From Clostridium sp. OM02-18AC (GTDB lineage: Bacteria; Bacillota; Clostridia; Lachnospirales; Lachnospiraceae), in contig NZ_QULW01000006.1 in NCBI RefSeq assembly GCF_003481825.1, positions 62,001 through 126,000 of the forward strand: DNA of 64,000 nucleotides. The letters are read 5' to 3'. Positions 1 through 8,523 of this stretch are shown here, one piece after another. A program made the translations under genes and the position numbers. Position 1 is the first letter of the stretch; each line of letters starts with the position of its first letter. The notes under the pieces are model-generated. The model was given only the letters and a program-made list of their open reading frames with translations. It was not told the origin of the DNA and did not search any database.

Positions 1-140
1 TCTGGCATCCCGCCAAGTGTCCTGCGGGCCACGGCACCTGCATATGCCAGTGCGATTGGCTCAGTACATCCCATAGCCGGAATCAATTCTTCTTTTAAGA
101 TCTGAATATATGCCTGATAACGCTGATCCGACTTTTTCAT
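1..140 (-). CDS. L-cysteine desulfidase / UPF0597 (CyuA/YhaM-like) family protein, 5' fragment
   Basis: Only the first 46 codons lie in the window and the rest runs off the left edge. The start is the ATG at 140-138, preceded by an AAAGGGG ribosome binding site. The N-terminus carries the family hallmark P-A-M-G-C-T-E-P-I-A at about residues 22-31; the Cys is a presumed iron-sulfur ligand of the serine-dehydratase-alpha-like fold. Family members in enterobacteria degrade L-cysteine to pyruvate, sulfide and ammonia, but the substrate here cannot be read from a fragment. The gene is divergent from the LysR gene at 318, which is the likely regulator (inference from position). Confidence 0.8.
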   Translation of the reverse strand, partial: MKKSDQRYQAYIQILKEELIPAMGCTEPIALAYAGAVARRTLGGMP

Positions 141-179
141 TCCATTTGTCCCCTTTCCTGTTTCGTATTTTTTAAATGG

Positions 180-199
180 ATCTAATTTAAAAAATAGAT
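180..199. promoter_or_regulatory. Candidate LysR operator between cyuA-like gene and lysR
   Basis: An interrupted palindrome, ATCTA-N10-TAGAT, lies in the 177-bp divergent intergenic region. The spacing resembles LysR-type boxes. This is a visual match only. Confidence 0.3.
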
Positions 200-317
200 T
201 CTATCATTTTGGCTTGCCTTATTGATAAAAACATCGTAACATAAAGGTGGATTAATGTAAAATTTAAAGTTTTTATTATATCGTTTAATTATTTTTAATC
301 TTCGAACGGAGGATGTT

Positions 318-1235
318 ATGGAATACCGTGAAATTAACACGTTTTTGCATATCGCACAGCAGCAAAGCTTTTCCAAAGCAGCCAAACAGCTTGGCTATTC
401 CCAGGCCGCTGTCACGATCCAGATCAAACAACTGGAAAAAGAACTGAATGTCCATCTGTTTGACCGGATCGGGAAACAGATTTCCCTGACACACCAGGGG
501 CAGATTTTCTATAACTACGCCATCTCGATTGTCAAAAGCATGGAAGAAGCAAAATCCGCTGTTTCCAATGTGCTGGATGTTTCCAATCTAAATGGTCAGC
601 TCTGTCTTGGAACCATTGAATCCATCTGCGCTTCCATTTTTCCGGAACTGCTGGCAGAATACCACCATCTTTACCCAAATGTCTCCATCAGTATCATCAC
701 CGATTCTCCAGACGTGCTCCTAAACCGGATGAACGAAAATGCCATCGACATCGTGTATATTCTGGACCGCCGCATCTACGATACCCGTTGGCACAAAACA
801 CTGGAAAGCCCGGAACGCAATATCTTTGTCGCTTCTCCAAAGCATCCCCTGGCACAAAAGGATCACGAATTAGGACTGGACGAAGTCCTGCATTTTCCAT
901 TTCTCCTCACAGAAAAAAATGCAAGCTACCGCTACATGCTGGAGCAGTATCTGGCCTCAATCGACCATTCTATTCAACCCTTTCTGGAGATCGGCAACAC
1001 GGAATTTATCATTCAGATGCTCTTAAAAAATATGGGGATTTCTTTTCTGCCTGAATTTACGATCCAGAAAGAACTGGAACAGGGGCAGTTAAAAGAACTG
1101 AAGGTCCGCGATTTTCACATGCAGACCTGGCGGCAGATTTTTTACCACAAGGATAAATGGGTAACCCGGGAAATGCAGGAATTTCTGAAACTGGCAGAAA
1201 AAATGGACACAAAAAAGCAGCAGAACACCAGATGA
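318..1235 (+). CDS. LysR family transcriptional regulator
   Basis: 305 residues, the usual LysR length. The N-terminal winged HTH (about residues 1-60) has the typical pattern of F-S-K-A-A, then S-Q-A-A-V-T and L-E-K-E-L, followed by a periplasmic-binding-protein-like co-inducer domain. The start is the ATG at 318, preceded by CGGAGG seven bases upstream. It is divergent from the CyuA-like gene and probably controls it. The co-inducer is unknown. Confidence 0.92.
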   Translation: MEYREINTFLHIAQQQSFSKAAKQLGYSQAAVTIQIKQLEKELNVHLFDRIGKQISLTHQGQIFYNYAISIVKSMEEAKSAVSNVLDVSNLNGQLCLGTIESICASIFPELLAEYHHLYPNVSISIITDSPDVLLNRMNENAIDIVYILDRRIYDTRWHKTLESPERNIFVASPKHPLAQKDHELGLDEVLHFPFLLTEKNASYRYMLEQYLASIDHSIQPFLEIGNTEFIIQMLLKNMGISFLPEFTIQKELEQGQLKELKVRDFHMQTWRQIFYHKDKWVTREMQEFLKLAEKMDTKKQQNTR

Positions 1236-1250
1236 TATTCTGCTGCTTTT
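1217..1250 (+). terminator. Intrinsic terminator of lysR
   Basis: A 9-bp perfect stem, GCAGCAGAA/TTCTGCTGC, is followed by TTTT. The left arm lies inside the last codons of the LysR gene and the stop codon is in the loop. Confidence 0.8.
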
Positions 1251-1295
1251 GTCTGTACTGCATAGCGCGGATGCAACACCCGCGCGTCCGTATCT

Positions 1296-1553
1296 TTATT
1301 TCTGGCTTTCCTCATAACACTGGCGTACTGCCTGTGCCAGCTGGTCTGCGCAGGAAGTATCTCTGCTTCCGCAGGTATTGCCATGAAGCACATTGTAGAC
1401 CTGATCAACGGTCATGCCGTCTACCAGCTTGCTGATCGCTTTTAAGTTGCCGTTGCATCCTTTTGTGAATTCTACATTCTTTACTACATCGCCCTCTAAG
1501 TCAAAAGAGAGGGAAGTCGGGCACACATTGTGTGGTTTTACGGTGTATCTCAT
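1296..1553 (-). CDS. TSCPD domain-containing small protein
   Basis: 85 residues. Cysteines are clustered at V-C-P-T-S, G-C-N-G-N and T-C-G-S-R-D-T-S-C-A-D-Q, which is the TSCPD signature also seen at the C-terminus of some class II ribonucleotide reductases. The stand-alone family in Firmicutes is uncharacterised; the four cysteines suggest metal binding (inference). AGGAGG sits 9 bases before the ATG at 1553. It lies 76 bases downstream of the HicB-like gene on the same strand. Confidence 0.8.
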   Translation of the reverse strand: MRYTVKPHNVCPTSLSFDLEGDVVKNVEFTKGCNGNLKAISKLVDGMTVDQVYNVLHGNTCGSRDTSCADQLAQAVRQCYEESQK

Positions 1554-1629
1554 CCTATTTTCCTCCTAATGTTTTTTGCAGGCTCCAATCGTGGAAATGG
1601 CTGCCGCAAACAGCCTCCTGCTTTTTTAA

Positions 1630-1905
1630 TCAGTCGCTGTCTGGCAGCAGCTTGATCCGTACAATGATCCGGCGGACAAAACCGCCTTCGGGAACCTCAA
1701 TATCTTCCTCATGACTCTGGGCCGGGAACTCGCCGCCCTCTTCCAGCTCCAGCATCAGCCAGTTGTAGGCTGCTTCTCTTGCATCGTCCAGGGCATCCTC
1801 CAGATCCGGTCCGTCTCCTTCGCAAAGTTCCAGATCCGGGAACACGATATGGAAACCGTCGTCATCTTTATGCGGTGTGATTACCGCAGGATAGGTAAAT
1901 GTCAT
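1630..1905 (-). CDS. HicB-like antitoxin-fold protein, no HicA partner
   Basis: 91 acidic residues. The N-terminal half has the HicB partial RNase-H fold pattern (Y-P-A-V-I-T-P, D-D-G-F-H-I-V-F-P-D-L, then an E-A-L-D-D-A-R-E-A-A helix). The C-terminus shows no clear HTH or ribbon-helix-helix DNA-binding domain. AGGAGG lies 7 bases before the ATG. No HicA-type double-stranded RNA-binding toxin ORF is adjacent on either side, so this is probably a stand-alone HicB-fold protein rather than half of a toxin-antitoxin pair. Confidence 0.7.
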   Translation of the reverse strand: MTFTYPAVITPHKDDDGFHIVFPDLELCEGDGPDLEDALDDAREAAYNWLMLELEEGGEFPAQSHEEDIEVPEGGFVRRIIVRIKLLPDSD

Positions 1906-2238
1906 TTTCCTGCCTCCTGTTTCATTTTATTGCATTGTATATCGAGGAGACGCCAGTGGCGCATCCGCTGATTCCATGCAGCACTTGCACTCCGGCTACG
2001 GAAATATTTCAACAAGGCAATATCAGTATACGACATTTTTTTTCATATGTAAATGGATTATCTTCAGTCTCTTAGCCGGTTTTCCCATGGACCCACCTCT
2101 TTTTGATTTGTACTTCCTTTGTACATGTTCTAGTCTGCCCACCTGCTTTCGATCTATGCAGTCAATTTGCAGGAAATCCGAAATGCCGCCTCTTTCCCGG
2201 AAATTCCATCGCCCGTCGCAGGCACAAACCATTTTTCA
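1906..2238. other. Intergenic region without a recognised gene
   Basis: About 330 bases between the HicB-like gene and the 3' end of the RluA gene. Apart from the ribosome binding site and presumed promoter of the HicB-like gene, I see no protein, RNA or repeat I can support. Short reading frames here have no recognisable domain. Confidence 0.4.
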
Positions 2239-2997
2239 TCAGGAAGGAAACGCGCCAAACTGCCGGAATATACCGCCAGACGGATTCTGCCGGAACGTTA
2301 ACTGCTTTCCGGTCACCGGATGGGTAAAGGTGAGTTCAAATGCTGCCAGAGCCACATCTGTCCTTGGTGCACGTCTGGGGATACGTGTTCCTGGTTCTGC
2401 CGGTTGTCTCTGTGAAAACTTCGGATTATAACGGTTGTCTCCCCAGATTGGCATTCCATGCCCGGACATCTGCACCCGGATCTGGTGATGACGTCCGGTA
2501 AGCAGTTCAATCTCCGCCAATGTCAATTGCCCATACGGAGGAATCTCCTTTGTTTCCAGGGCCCGGCAGATCAGTTCCGCACGTTTTCCACCTTTTATCC
2601 CCATATCCACAATCCGTGACACATTTTCTTTTTCATCTTTCAACAGATAATCCACATACTTTTCCACATTATCCACAGGTTTTCCACAGAGTACCGTCAG
2701 GTATTTTTTATGCATTTTCCCTTCAGAAACCTGTTTGCTCAGCGCAGCTGCTGCCTTTTTTTCTTTCGCGTACACCATAACACCGCTCACCGGTTTATCC
2801 AGCCTGTGGATAACTCCCACATACGGTTCCGTGGATTTTGTGGACAGGTTGTGATTATCCTCACGATTCTTTGTGGATAAGTATCTGCGTATTTCACTGA
2901 CCATGTCTGCCTGGAAACCACGTGCCGACTGTGACTCCATCCCAACCGGTTTCCAGACAACCAGAATCGCTTCATCTTCATATAATATATTCAACAT
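2239..2997 (-). CDS. RluA family RNA pseudouridine synthase
   Basis: 252 residues from the chosen start. The catalytic motif H-R-L-D-K-P-V-S-G is at about residues 64-72, with Asp67 as the nucleophile. The second conserved block G-R-H-H-Q-I-R-V-Q and the C-terminal aromatic/Pro region are present. It converts uridine to pseudouridine in rRNA or tRNA; the target site cannot be assigned, and there is no N-terminal S4 domain. An in-frame ORF extends 64 codons further upstream, but GAAGGAG lies 9 bases before the ATG at 2997, and the extra segment looks non-coding. I therefore use 2997. Confidence 0.88.
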   Translation of the reverse strand: MLNILYEDEAILVVWKPVGMESQSARGFQADMVSEIRRYLSTKNREDNHNLSTKSTEPYVGVIHRLDKPVSGVMVYAKEKKAAAALSKQVSEGKMHKKYLTVLCGKPVDNVEKYVDYLLKDEKENVSRIVDMGIKGGKRAELICRALETKEIPPYGQLTLAEIELLTGRHHQIRVQMSGHGMPIWGDNRYNPKFSQRQPAEPGTRIPRRAPRTDVALAAFELTFTHPVTGKQLTFRQNPSGGIFRQFGAFPS

Positions 2998-3224
2998 CTC
3001 ATTATGCTCCTTCGCGTTTGGATTTCTTCTGTCTTGTAAATCCTGTTTTTGTATGTTTGATCTGCTTTTTCTAATTTCCGGGTAAATAGTTTGATTTTCA
3101 AAATTTTTAAAGGAAATCCCTTGCATTTTTCTCCCCAAAGCTGTATAGTATATAAAACAATTACATGTAGTTTTGAAAACTACATTCATTTTATTCTTGT
3201 TTTCCTATTTAAGGAGGGATCGTC

Positions 3225-3875
3225 ATGACACTGAAAATCAAAGACCCGGGCAGCGCCCTGACGCATTTTATCGCCATGATTCTGGCACTGTGCGCCTCAT
3301 CACCACTGATCATAAAAGCAGCACAGGAACCCGGTCTGGTCCACGTACTGGCACTTTCCATATTTATTACCAGCATGATCCTGCTTTACGCAGCAAGCAC
3401 GATTTACCACACCCTGGACATTTCTCCAAAAGTTAACCGTATCCTGCGTAAGGTAGACCACATGATGATTTTTATTCTGATCGCCGGAACCTATACACCG
3501 GTCTGTCTGCTGGTTTTAGGCGACCGCACCGGCGGGATCATGCTTGGACTGGTATGGGGCATTGCCGCTGTCGGCATTCTCATCAACGCCCTGTGGATCA
3601 CCTGTCCAAAATGGTTTTCTTCCCTGGTTTATATCGCCATGGGCTGGATCTGTGTTCTGGCTTTTGGAAAGATCATTGCAGCACTTCCGCGCCAGGCTTT
3701 TGGCTGGCTTCTCGCGGGCGGCATCATCTATACGGCAGGCGGTGTGATCTACGCACTGAAACTTCCCATTTTCAACCAGAAACACCGCTACTTTGGTTCC
3801 CACGAAATTTTCCACCTGTTTGTGATGGGCGGAAGTCTTTGCCACTACATCATGATGTATGCTTTCGTGGCCTAG
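3225..3875 (+). CDS. Hemolysin III family (PAQR-like) membrane protein
   Basis: 216 residues with about seven hydrophobic segments. Family motifs are S-T-I-Y-H-T-L (about residue 58), K-V-D-H-M-M-I-F-I-L-I-A-G-T-Y-T-P, and near the C-terminus H-E-I-F-H-L-F and L-C-H-Y. These His/Asp residues form the proposed metal site of the PAQR/alkaline-ceramidase superfamily. The role in bacteria is membrane homeostasis; the hemolysin name is historical. AAGGAGG precedes the ATG at 3225. Its stop codon overlaps that of the convergent GIY-YIG gene. Confidence 0.88.
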   Translation: MTLKIKDPGSALTHFIAMILALCASSPLIIKAAQEPGLVHVLALSIFITSMILLYAASTIYHTLDISPKVNRILRKVDHMMIFILIAGTYTPVCLLVLGDRTGGIMLGLVWGIAAVGILINALWITCPKWFSSLVYIAMGWICVLAFGKIIAALPRQAFGWLLAGGIIYTAGGVIYALKLPIFNQKHRYFGSHEIFHLFVMGGSLCHYIMMYAFVA

Positions 3876-4132
3876 TGGTTTTCGGACGCAGCAATCAGCT
3901 GCAGCTTTTCTTTCCGGCTCAGCTGCTTGAGAGCCCATTCCCGCTTCATGGCTTCCTGTTTTGTGCTGAATATCTCATGATATTTCAGCACAACAGGCCG
4001 GCGGGTTTTGGTGTATTTTGCGCCTTTCCCGGCATTATGGGCCTGTACACGTTTTTCCAGGTCATTCGTCCAGCCGCAATAAAGCGTTCCATCCGCACAT
4101 TCCAGAATATATGTGTAATTTTGAGCTGACAT
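3872..4132 (-). CDS. GIY-YIG nuclease superfamily protein (UPF0213/YhbQ type)
   Basis: 86 residues, the normal size for the single-domain YhbQ type. The motif reads Y-T-Y-I-L-E-C-A-D-G-T-L-Y-C-G-W-T-N-D-L, so the canonical GIY/YIG is degenerate in the usual UPF0213 way (Y-I-L / Y-C-G). The catalytic Arg (K-R-V) and the Glu in K-R-E-W-A are retained. CGGAGG precedes the ATG. It converges on hemolysin III, with both stop codons sharing the palindrome CTAG at 3872-3875. Confidence 0.85.
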   Translation of the reverse strand: MSAQNYTYILECADGTLYCGWTNDLEKRVQAHNAGKGAKYTKTRRPVVLKYHEIFSTKQEAMKREWALKQLSRKEKLQLIAASENH

Positions 4133-4537
4133 TCTTTTGCCTCCGACAATTCGTCACGGTTCACAGGTTACATCGTACCATAAGAACGCCGCCCCGGCAA
4201 GGATTCCCCGCTTCGGATGCATTATATTCCAAATCGGCAAAATCGGCTGCCAGCGCGGTATCATACAGATTTTTCAATTCAAAAAATCCCGGCATGTGAG
4301 CAGTAACAAACCACCAAACTATGTAGGCAGCGCCTGCTGCTTGCAAGCACAGCATGCGCCGCCCAGGTTTCCCTGATCTATGAAAAGCACCGGCCTGATG
4401 CGGAATGCCAGGCTGTTTTCTCTTTGCAAAAATTCTTCTTTCCTTTATAAAAACCAAATCGTTCTGTACATTCCAGTTTCTCTCGAGCACCTCTATACGA
4501 TAGGATACGCAGTTTTTTTATTTTTGTGCATCCGGAT
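4133..4537. other. Intergenic region with a possible gene remnant
   Basis: 405 bases between the SPOCS/LysM gene and the GIY-YIG gene. A GTG-initiated minus-strand frame at 4161-4490 (109 codons) has some natural-looking composition in its C-terminal half, but no ribosome binding site and no recognised domain. It may be a decayed gene or chance. No tRNA or clear terminator was seen. Confidence 0.3.
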
Positions 4538-6106
4538 TCAGATTTCTTTTACCAGAATCAGACAGTCTCCGGGATTTATTTTTTCTTCCAGAAGCTCATT
4601 TGATTCCATGACCGACTCTTTTGTGGTATGAAACCGTTTTGCCACGCTCCACAGGGAATCCTGCGGCTGGACGATATAACCAACAATTCCCGGCATGCGC
4701 TTCATCTTTTCGCTATCCATCGGCTGAATCTGCGCCTGAAAAATCACTGGATACTGCTCCGGCTGCAATACGAAAACATCTAGGGAGATCACCGCCCGGA
4801 TTTCCGCCTGTCCACCTCCTGCCATAACCGCAGTCAGCTGTTCCAGTCCCGGCTGCAGATGCCAGATGCTGTCCTCCCGGATTCCGGGTACTTCTGCTTC
4901 ATAATGAAATGGAACGATGCGGGTAACGGCCTGCACCGGTCTCGCATCATCGTCTGTCAGATAAAGAATTTTCACCTCCAGGACGCCATCCATAACCAGT
5001 GCATTTTCCCGCACTTCTGCCGCATCCATCTTGACACTTCCGCTGCTGTGACAGATTTGAAGGACCCGCGGTTCCAGTTCCATTCCCACTTTTTCCACAA
5101 GTTTACACTTTCCGCAGTTGCGGCTTAAGATGCGGTCAAACACAGCCTCTCCGGTATCCAGTGTAATTTCCCGGTTTGTCGCATACAGATCCTGCAAAAG
5201 CATCAGCTCCTGCTCTTCATAAAGACGTACATCCAGTTCAATCACTGCATCCACAGAAAGTTCCCGCATTTCTCCGTCATAATCCGGTTTTTCTTCCAGA
5301 TCCCGGTGAATCAGTTTCAAGCCAATGGCAGGAATCATCTCTGCAGCAGCGCCCTGCATCTCCACTTCTCCGGAAAATGGAATGCTTTCTTCGATCCATT
5401 GAATCTGACCACTTTCCCCGCCCTCATAAAGTGCAAAAATCAGCAGGGTGCCTTCCAGATGGATCTGACCATCCAGCGGTTTTGCCGCACTTCCGGAAAG
5501 CTTGATTTCCGTCCACAGCATCCGCTCGATCGCCGGCTTGTTTCCCGGCAGCGTCACATCCTGTTTTAAGCGCCAGGTATCTTTCCTGCGCAGGGCAATC
5601 ACAGCAGCCGGCACCTGTTCTTTTTGGATTTGAAGACGTACTCCGTCTGTCTTCAGCTTTCCGGTATCTCTTATCTCCACTGCGGCCTCCGTATCATACA
5701 GTGCCTCTGCCTTTGCCTCCAGTGTCACAAGCGCCTTAATCCCCAGTTTTCTCGAATTGATCATCTCAGTATTCAGATCATCCAGCTGCCAGGATACACT
5801 CACAAAATCCTTTTCTTCCAGATCCGGTATGTTGATGATCTCCTCAAACGGGATTGCGCCGCCAAGCGTCTGCAGTCCGCCCTCTTCTTTCCGGTAAAGC
5901 ACATGAAATTCCAGCTTTCCCCTCACCGTGATCCGTTCCCGCTGAATCCGGACCGGTTCCAGCGAAATCACCCCCGCATCCAGGATCACCTCACTGATAT
6001 CGCTCATCGTGTCCGGAACAATAAAATCGTCATCCAGAGTCACCTGTGTCCCTGTCTGGCTTTTCAGACGGTTCCTGTGCAGATTCTGTTTTTCCAGCTC
6101 CAGCAT
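4538..6106 (-). CDS. SPOCS (DUF3794) and LysM domain spore protein
   Basis: 522 residues. Several DUF3794/SPOCS beta-rich repeats occupy roughly residues 30-460, with recurring V-P-F-X-X-E and V-X-G-K-L-E-F-X-V-L-Y blocks. A C-terminal LysM domain (about 474-520) contains Y-I-V-Q-P-Q-D-S-L-W-S-V-A and ends in L-I-L-V-K-E-I. Such proteins are found in spore formers and are thought to act at the spore envelope, with LysM binding peptidoglycan. There is no signal peptide, consistent with mother-cell synthesis. The start ATG at 6106 follows AAAGGTGGG, which lies inside a long hairpin (see 6107-6172). Confidence 0.85.
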   Translation of the reverse strand: MLELEKQNLHRNRLKSQTGTQVTLDDDFIVPDTMSDISEVILDAGVISLEPVRIQRERITVRGKLEFHVLYRKEEGGLQTLGGAIPFEEIINIPDLEEKDFVSVSWQLDDLNTEMINSRKLGIKALVTLEAKAEALYDTEAAVEIRDTGKLKTDGVRLQIQKEQVPAAVIALRRKDTWRLKQDVTLPGNKPAIERMLWTEIKLSGSAAKPLDGQIHLEGTLLIFALYEGGESGQIQWIEESIPFSGEVEMQGAAAEMIPAIGLKLIHRDLEEKPDYDGEMRELSVDAVIELDVRLYEEQELMLLQDLYATNREITLDTGEAVFDRILSRNCGKCKLVEKVGMELEPRVLQICHSSGSVKMDAAEVRENALVMDGVLEVKILYLTDDDARPVQAVTRIVPFHYEAEVPGIREDSIWHLQPGLEQLTAVMAGGGQAEIRAVISLDVFVLQPEQYPVIFQAQIQPMDSEKMKRMPGIVGYIVQPQDSLWSVAKRFHTTKESVMESNELLEEKINPGDCLILVKEI

Positions 6107-6172
6107 AAAAAAGCACCCACCTTTCTTTTTGTATCGGAAACCCTTTACAAAAAGTCTATGTGGATGCTTTTT
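6107..6172 (-). promoter_or_regulatory. Nested hairpin: cysE terminator that also sequesters the SPOCS gene RBS
   Basis: The outer arms 6108-6120 and 6160-6171 pair with one imperfect position, and the inner arms 6125-6133 (CTTTTTGTA) and 6146-6154 (TACAAAAAG) pair perfectly. On the minus strand the hairpin starts 4 bases after the cysE stop and ends in TTTTTT directly against the SPOCS gene ATG. The GGTGGG ribosome binding site lies in the 3' arm. It fits a terminator, and any read-through mRNA would hide the start site. Confidence 0.7.
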
Positions 6173-6175
6173 CTT

Positions 6176-6826
6176 TTATTCTTCTTTGAAATCTTCTGCC
6201 ATTTCCCCTTTCAGTCGGGTCAGCTCTTCCTCCAGTTCTTTGATGCGCTCTTCCATTTTGCTGAAATGCTCCATAGTAACTGCTTTATTCTTGTTTTTGA
6301 TCGGTACACCAGCCACCTTGACCGGGCGTGCCGGGATGCCGACTGCAGTGGTATCGTTGTCCAACGGTTTTAACAGCACTGCATTCGCAGCAATGTTACA
6401 GTTATCTCCCACTTCAAAAGCACCAAGGATCTTTGCGCCACAGCCTACGGTAACATTGTTTCCAAGCGTTGGGTGACGTTTTCCCTTGTTCAGACCAACA
6501 CCGCCCAGGGTAACACCCTGGTAAATGGTACAGTTATCTCCTACTACGGTTGTTTCACCGATCACAACACCGCAGCCATGGTCAATCAGAATACCGTGAC
6601 CAAGCTCTGCGCCCGGATGAATCTCGATCAGTGTGAAAAAGCGGGCAATCTGCGAGATCAGACGCGCAATAAAAAACATGTGATGTTTATAAAACCAATG
6701 CGCAAACCGGTGCCAGATCAAAGCGTGCACACCCTGGTAAAGCAAAAGTACCTCCAGGGCACTCCGCGCTGCCGGGTCACGTTCCTGTACTGCTTTCACA
6801 TCGGTCCAGATATCTTTTAAAATCAT
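6176..6826 (-). CDS. cysE: Serine O-acetyltransferase
   Basis: 216 residues. It makes O-acetyl-L-serine from serine and acetyl-CoA, the first step of cysteine synthesis. An N-terminal helical region (about 1-60) precedes a left-handed beta-helix of hexapeptide repeats. The active-site region has H-G-I-L-I-D-H-G, V-V-I-G-E-T and G-V-T-L-G-G, followed by K-R-H-P. A charged coiled-coil tail extends the C-terminus. An upstream in-frame ATG at 6847 has no binding site, whereas GCGGAGG is correctly spaced for the ATG at 6826, so I use the latter. Confidence 0.92.
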   Translation of the reverse strand: MILKDIWTDVKAVQERDPAARSALEVLLLYQGVHALIWHRFAHWFYKHHMFFIARLISQIARFFTLIEIHPGAELGHGILIDHGCGVVIGETTVVGDNCTIYQGVTLGGVGLNKGKRHPTLGNNVTVGCGAKILGAFEVGDNCNIAANAVLLKPLDNDTTAVGIPARPVKVAGVPIKNKNKAVTMEHFSKMEERIKELEEELTRLKGEMAEDFKEE

Positions 6827-6891
6827 AAGTTCATCCTCCGCAAGCATTTATGAATCCCATTCTATCATATGATGTCGCGGAAATACAAGTG

Positions 6892-7323
6892 TTACTGAAA
6901 AATGACGGGCTGTTCCAGATACTCTGTTTTTATGACGACAAAGGGATACGATTTTTCCACCCCTGTCGTTTCTCCCGTCTGCGGTCCCAGAAGTTCTGTA
7001 TCTGTTACAATCGCATTTTCCGTCAGGTAAAGTTCTTTTACGGAAATACTGTAACCCCCGGTTTCCTGTTCCCCATACCCGACAACTATGTACAGATTCT
7101 GATCATCGGTATACGTCAGCTTAAACGGTCCCATCTTTTTTTCTTCGATCACATTTTTCAGTTCTTCCGGAAGATCCGTTTCACCAACCACCGTAAACTC
7201 CAGGTCGCGTACCTTTTCCAGTTCTTCTTTCTCCACGCTGCAGGCCGTTAAAAACCGCACCACGAAGACCCATGCCAGAAGAGCCACTACAACCAGCACT
7301 TTCCCACTTGTTTTCTTTCCCAT
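6892..7323 (-). CDS. PrcB_C domain putative lipoprotein
   Basis: 143 residues. The N-terminal hydrophobic segment (about 9-27) ends in a lipobox-like L-T-A-C at residue 28, so the protein is probably lipidated and surface-anchored. The C-terminal domain (about 65-140: Y-I-V-V-G-Y-G through Y-P-F-V-V-I-K-T) matches the PrcB C-terminal domain first described next to a treponemal protease complex. Function here is unknown. GGGGAGG precedes the ATG. Confidence 0.7.
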   Translation of the reverse strand: MGKKTSGKVLVVVALLAWVFVVRFLTACSVEKEELEKVRDLEFTVVGETDLPEELKNVIEEKKMGPFKLTYTDDQNLYIVVGYGEQETGGYSISVKELYLTENAIVTDTELLGPQTGETTGVEKSYPFVVIKTEYLEQPVIFQ

Positions 7324-7396
7324 AACAGCCTCCCCGAAAATATGTTTATTACTAAACTATTCTCCCCGGGAGGAATTTATACGCTGCTGTTCAAAA

Positions 7397-8362
7397 TTAT
7401 TTTCGGTTTCCGGTCTTTACATCCACCTGATTGCGCATCTGATTTTTTTCTCCAGCCAGATACTTCTCCAGATTTTCTCCGGTAATCCGCACGATGCGCT
7501 CGAAGGTTTCCTGTAAGTGGAATTTTCCGGCACTGTGCGGGGTAATGATGGCGCGCGGCGCATCCCACAGCGGATGGTCAGCCGGAAGCGGCTCCGGTTC
7601 GGTTACATCCAAAGCACAGCCCGCAAGGCTGACTCCCTCACGCAGAACTTTATTTAACGCATCACAATCTACAGCGTCGCCGCGGCCTGCATTGATCAGA
7701 TAACTGCCCGGCTTCATAAGGCGCAGTCTGCGCTCATCCATGATGTGGTGGGTAGCCGGAGTGCTCGGTAAAATAAATACTGCAAAATCTACCTTCGGAA
7801 GAACCTCATCCAACTGGTCCATGGTATAGATCTCGTCGATAAAATCTGGTTTGTCCACCACATTGCGTCGGATTCCGATCACATGGCTGCCAAGCGCTTT
7901 CATGCGCTTCGCATACTCGCTTCCGATATCGCCAAGACCGGCAACCAGCGTCGTGGAATTCCAGATAGAGGTTACACTTCCCTCCTCCTTCCATGCATGA
8001 TTTACCTGATTCTTCATATACAAATCCATTTTCCGGCAAAGCATCATGGACATGGCAAGCATATGCTCAGAAACAGACAGACCATAAGCACCGGTCGCAC
8101 AGGTTAAGATCGTATCCGGTCCAATGATGCCCGGCTTGCAGTATTGGTCAGAACCGGCGGAATTCAGCTGTATCCACTCCAGATGGTCGTTCTGCTTCAC
8201 CAGTTCCGGACTGATGTTGCCAAAAATGATGTCGGCTGCTTTGACTTCCTCAGCTGTGGCAGTTTTGATCGTGGTGTAATGAAACTTGCAGTCCGTTCCG
8301 ATTTTTTCGATATAAGACTTGTGTTTGTCGCCAAACGGCATTGCTACTAATATGTTCTTCAT
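7397..8362 (-). CDS. D-isomer-specific 2-hydroxyacid dehydrogenase
   Basis: 321 residues, NAD-dependent. The Rossmann motif G-L-G-D-I-G is at 142-147. The catalytic set is Arg227 (N-A-G-R-G), Glu256 (T-E-P-E-P) and His276 (T-P-H-S-A-G). It reduces a 2-keto acid to a D-2-hydroxy acid or the reverse; the substrate (glyoxylate/hydroxypyruvate, phosphoglycerate or other) cannot be fixed, and no ACT domain is present, so it is not a full-length SerA. GGAGG precedes the ATG at 8362. It stands alone and divergent from the phosphatase gene. Confidence 0.88.
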   Translation of the reverse strand: MKNILVAMPFGDKHKSYIEKIGTDCKFHYTTIKTATAEEVKAADIIFGNISPELVKQNDHLEWIQLNSAGSDQYCKPGIIGPDTILTCATGAYGLSVSEHMLAMSMMLCRKMDLYMKNQVNHAWKEEGSVTSIWNSTTLVAGLGDIGSEYAKRMKALGSHVIGIRRNVVDKPDFIDEIYTMDQLDEVLPKVDFAVFILPSTPATHHIMDERRLRLMKPGSYLINAGRGDAVDCDALNKVLREGVSLAGCALDVTEPEPLPADHPLWDAPRAIITPHSAGKFHLQETFERIVRITGENLEKYLAGEKNQMRNQVDVKTGNRK

Positions 8363-8523
8363 GGGGGATCCTCCGTATTTGGTTATTTTATTGTTTCATT
8401 TTAGACCAATTCAGGAAAATACACAAGAAAAACGTTGTCGCTTGTTTTCAGAGATATGGGATGGTAAAATAAGAAAACAAAAGATACTGGCTAGGCACAA
8501 TAAAACACGGAAAGGACTTTCCC

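Noticed and set aside
1565..1630. Terminator between the HicB-like and TSCPD genes
   Set aside because: The GCAGG/CCTGC hairpin has its T-run only in the plus direction, opposite to both genes.
2023..2232. A 69-codon minus-strand frame next to the HicB-like gene
   Set aside because: No ribosome binding site at its start and no domain. It could not be linked to HicA.
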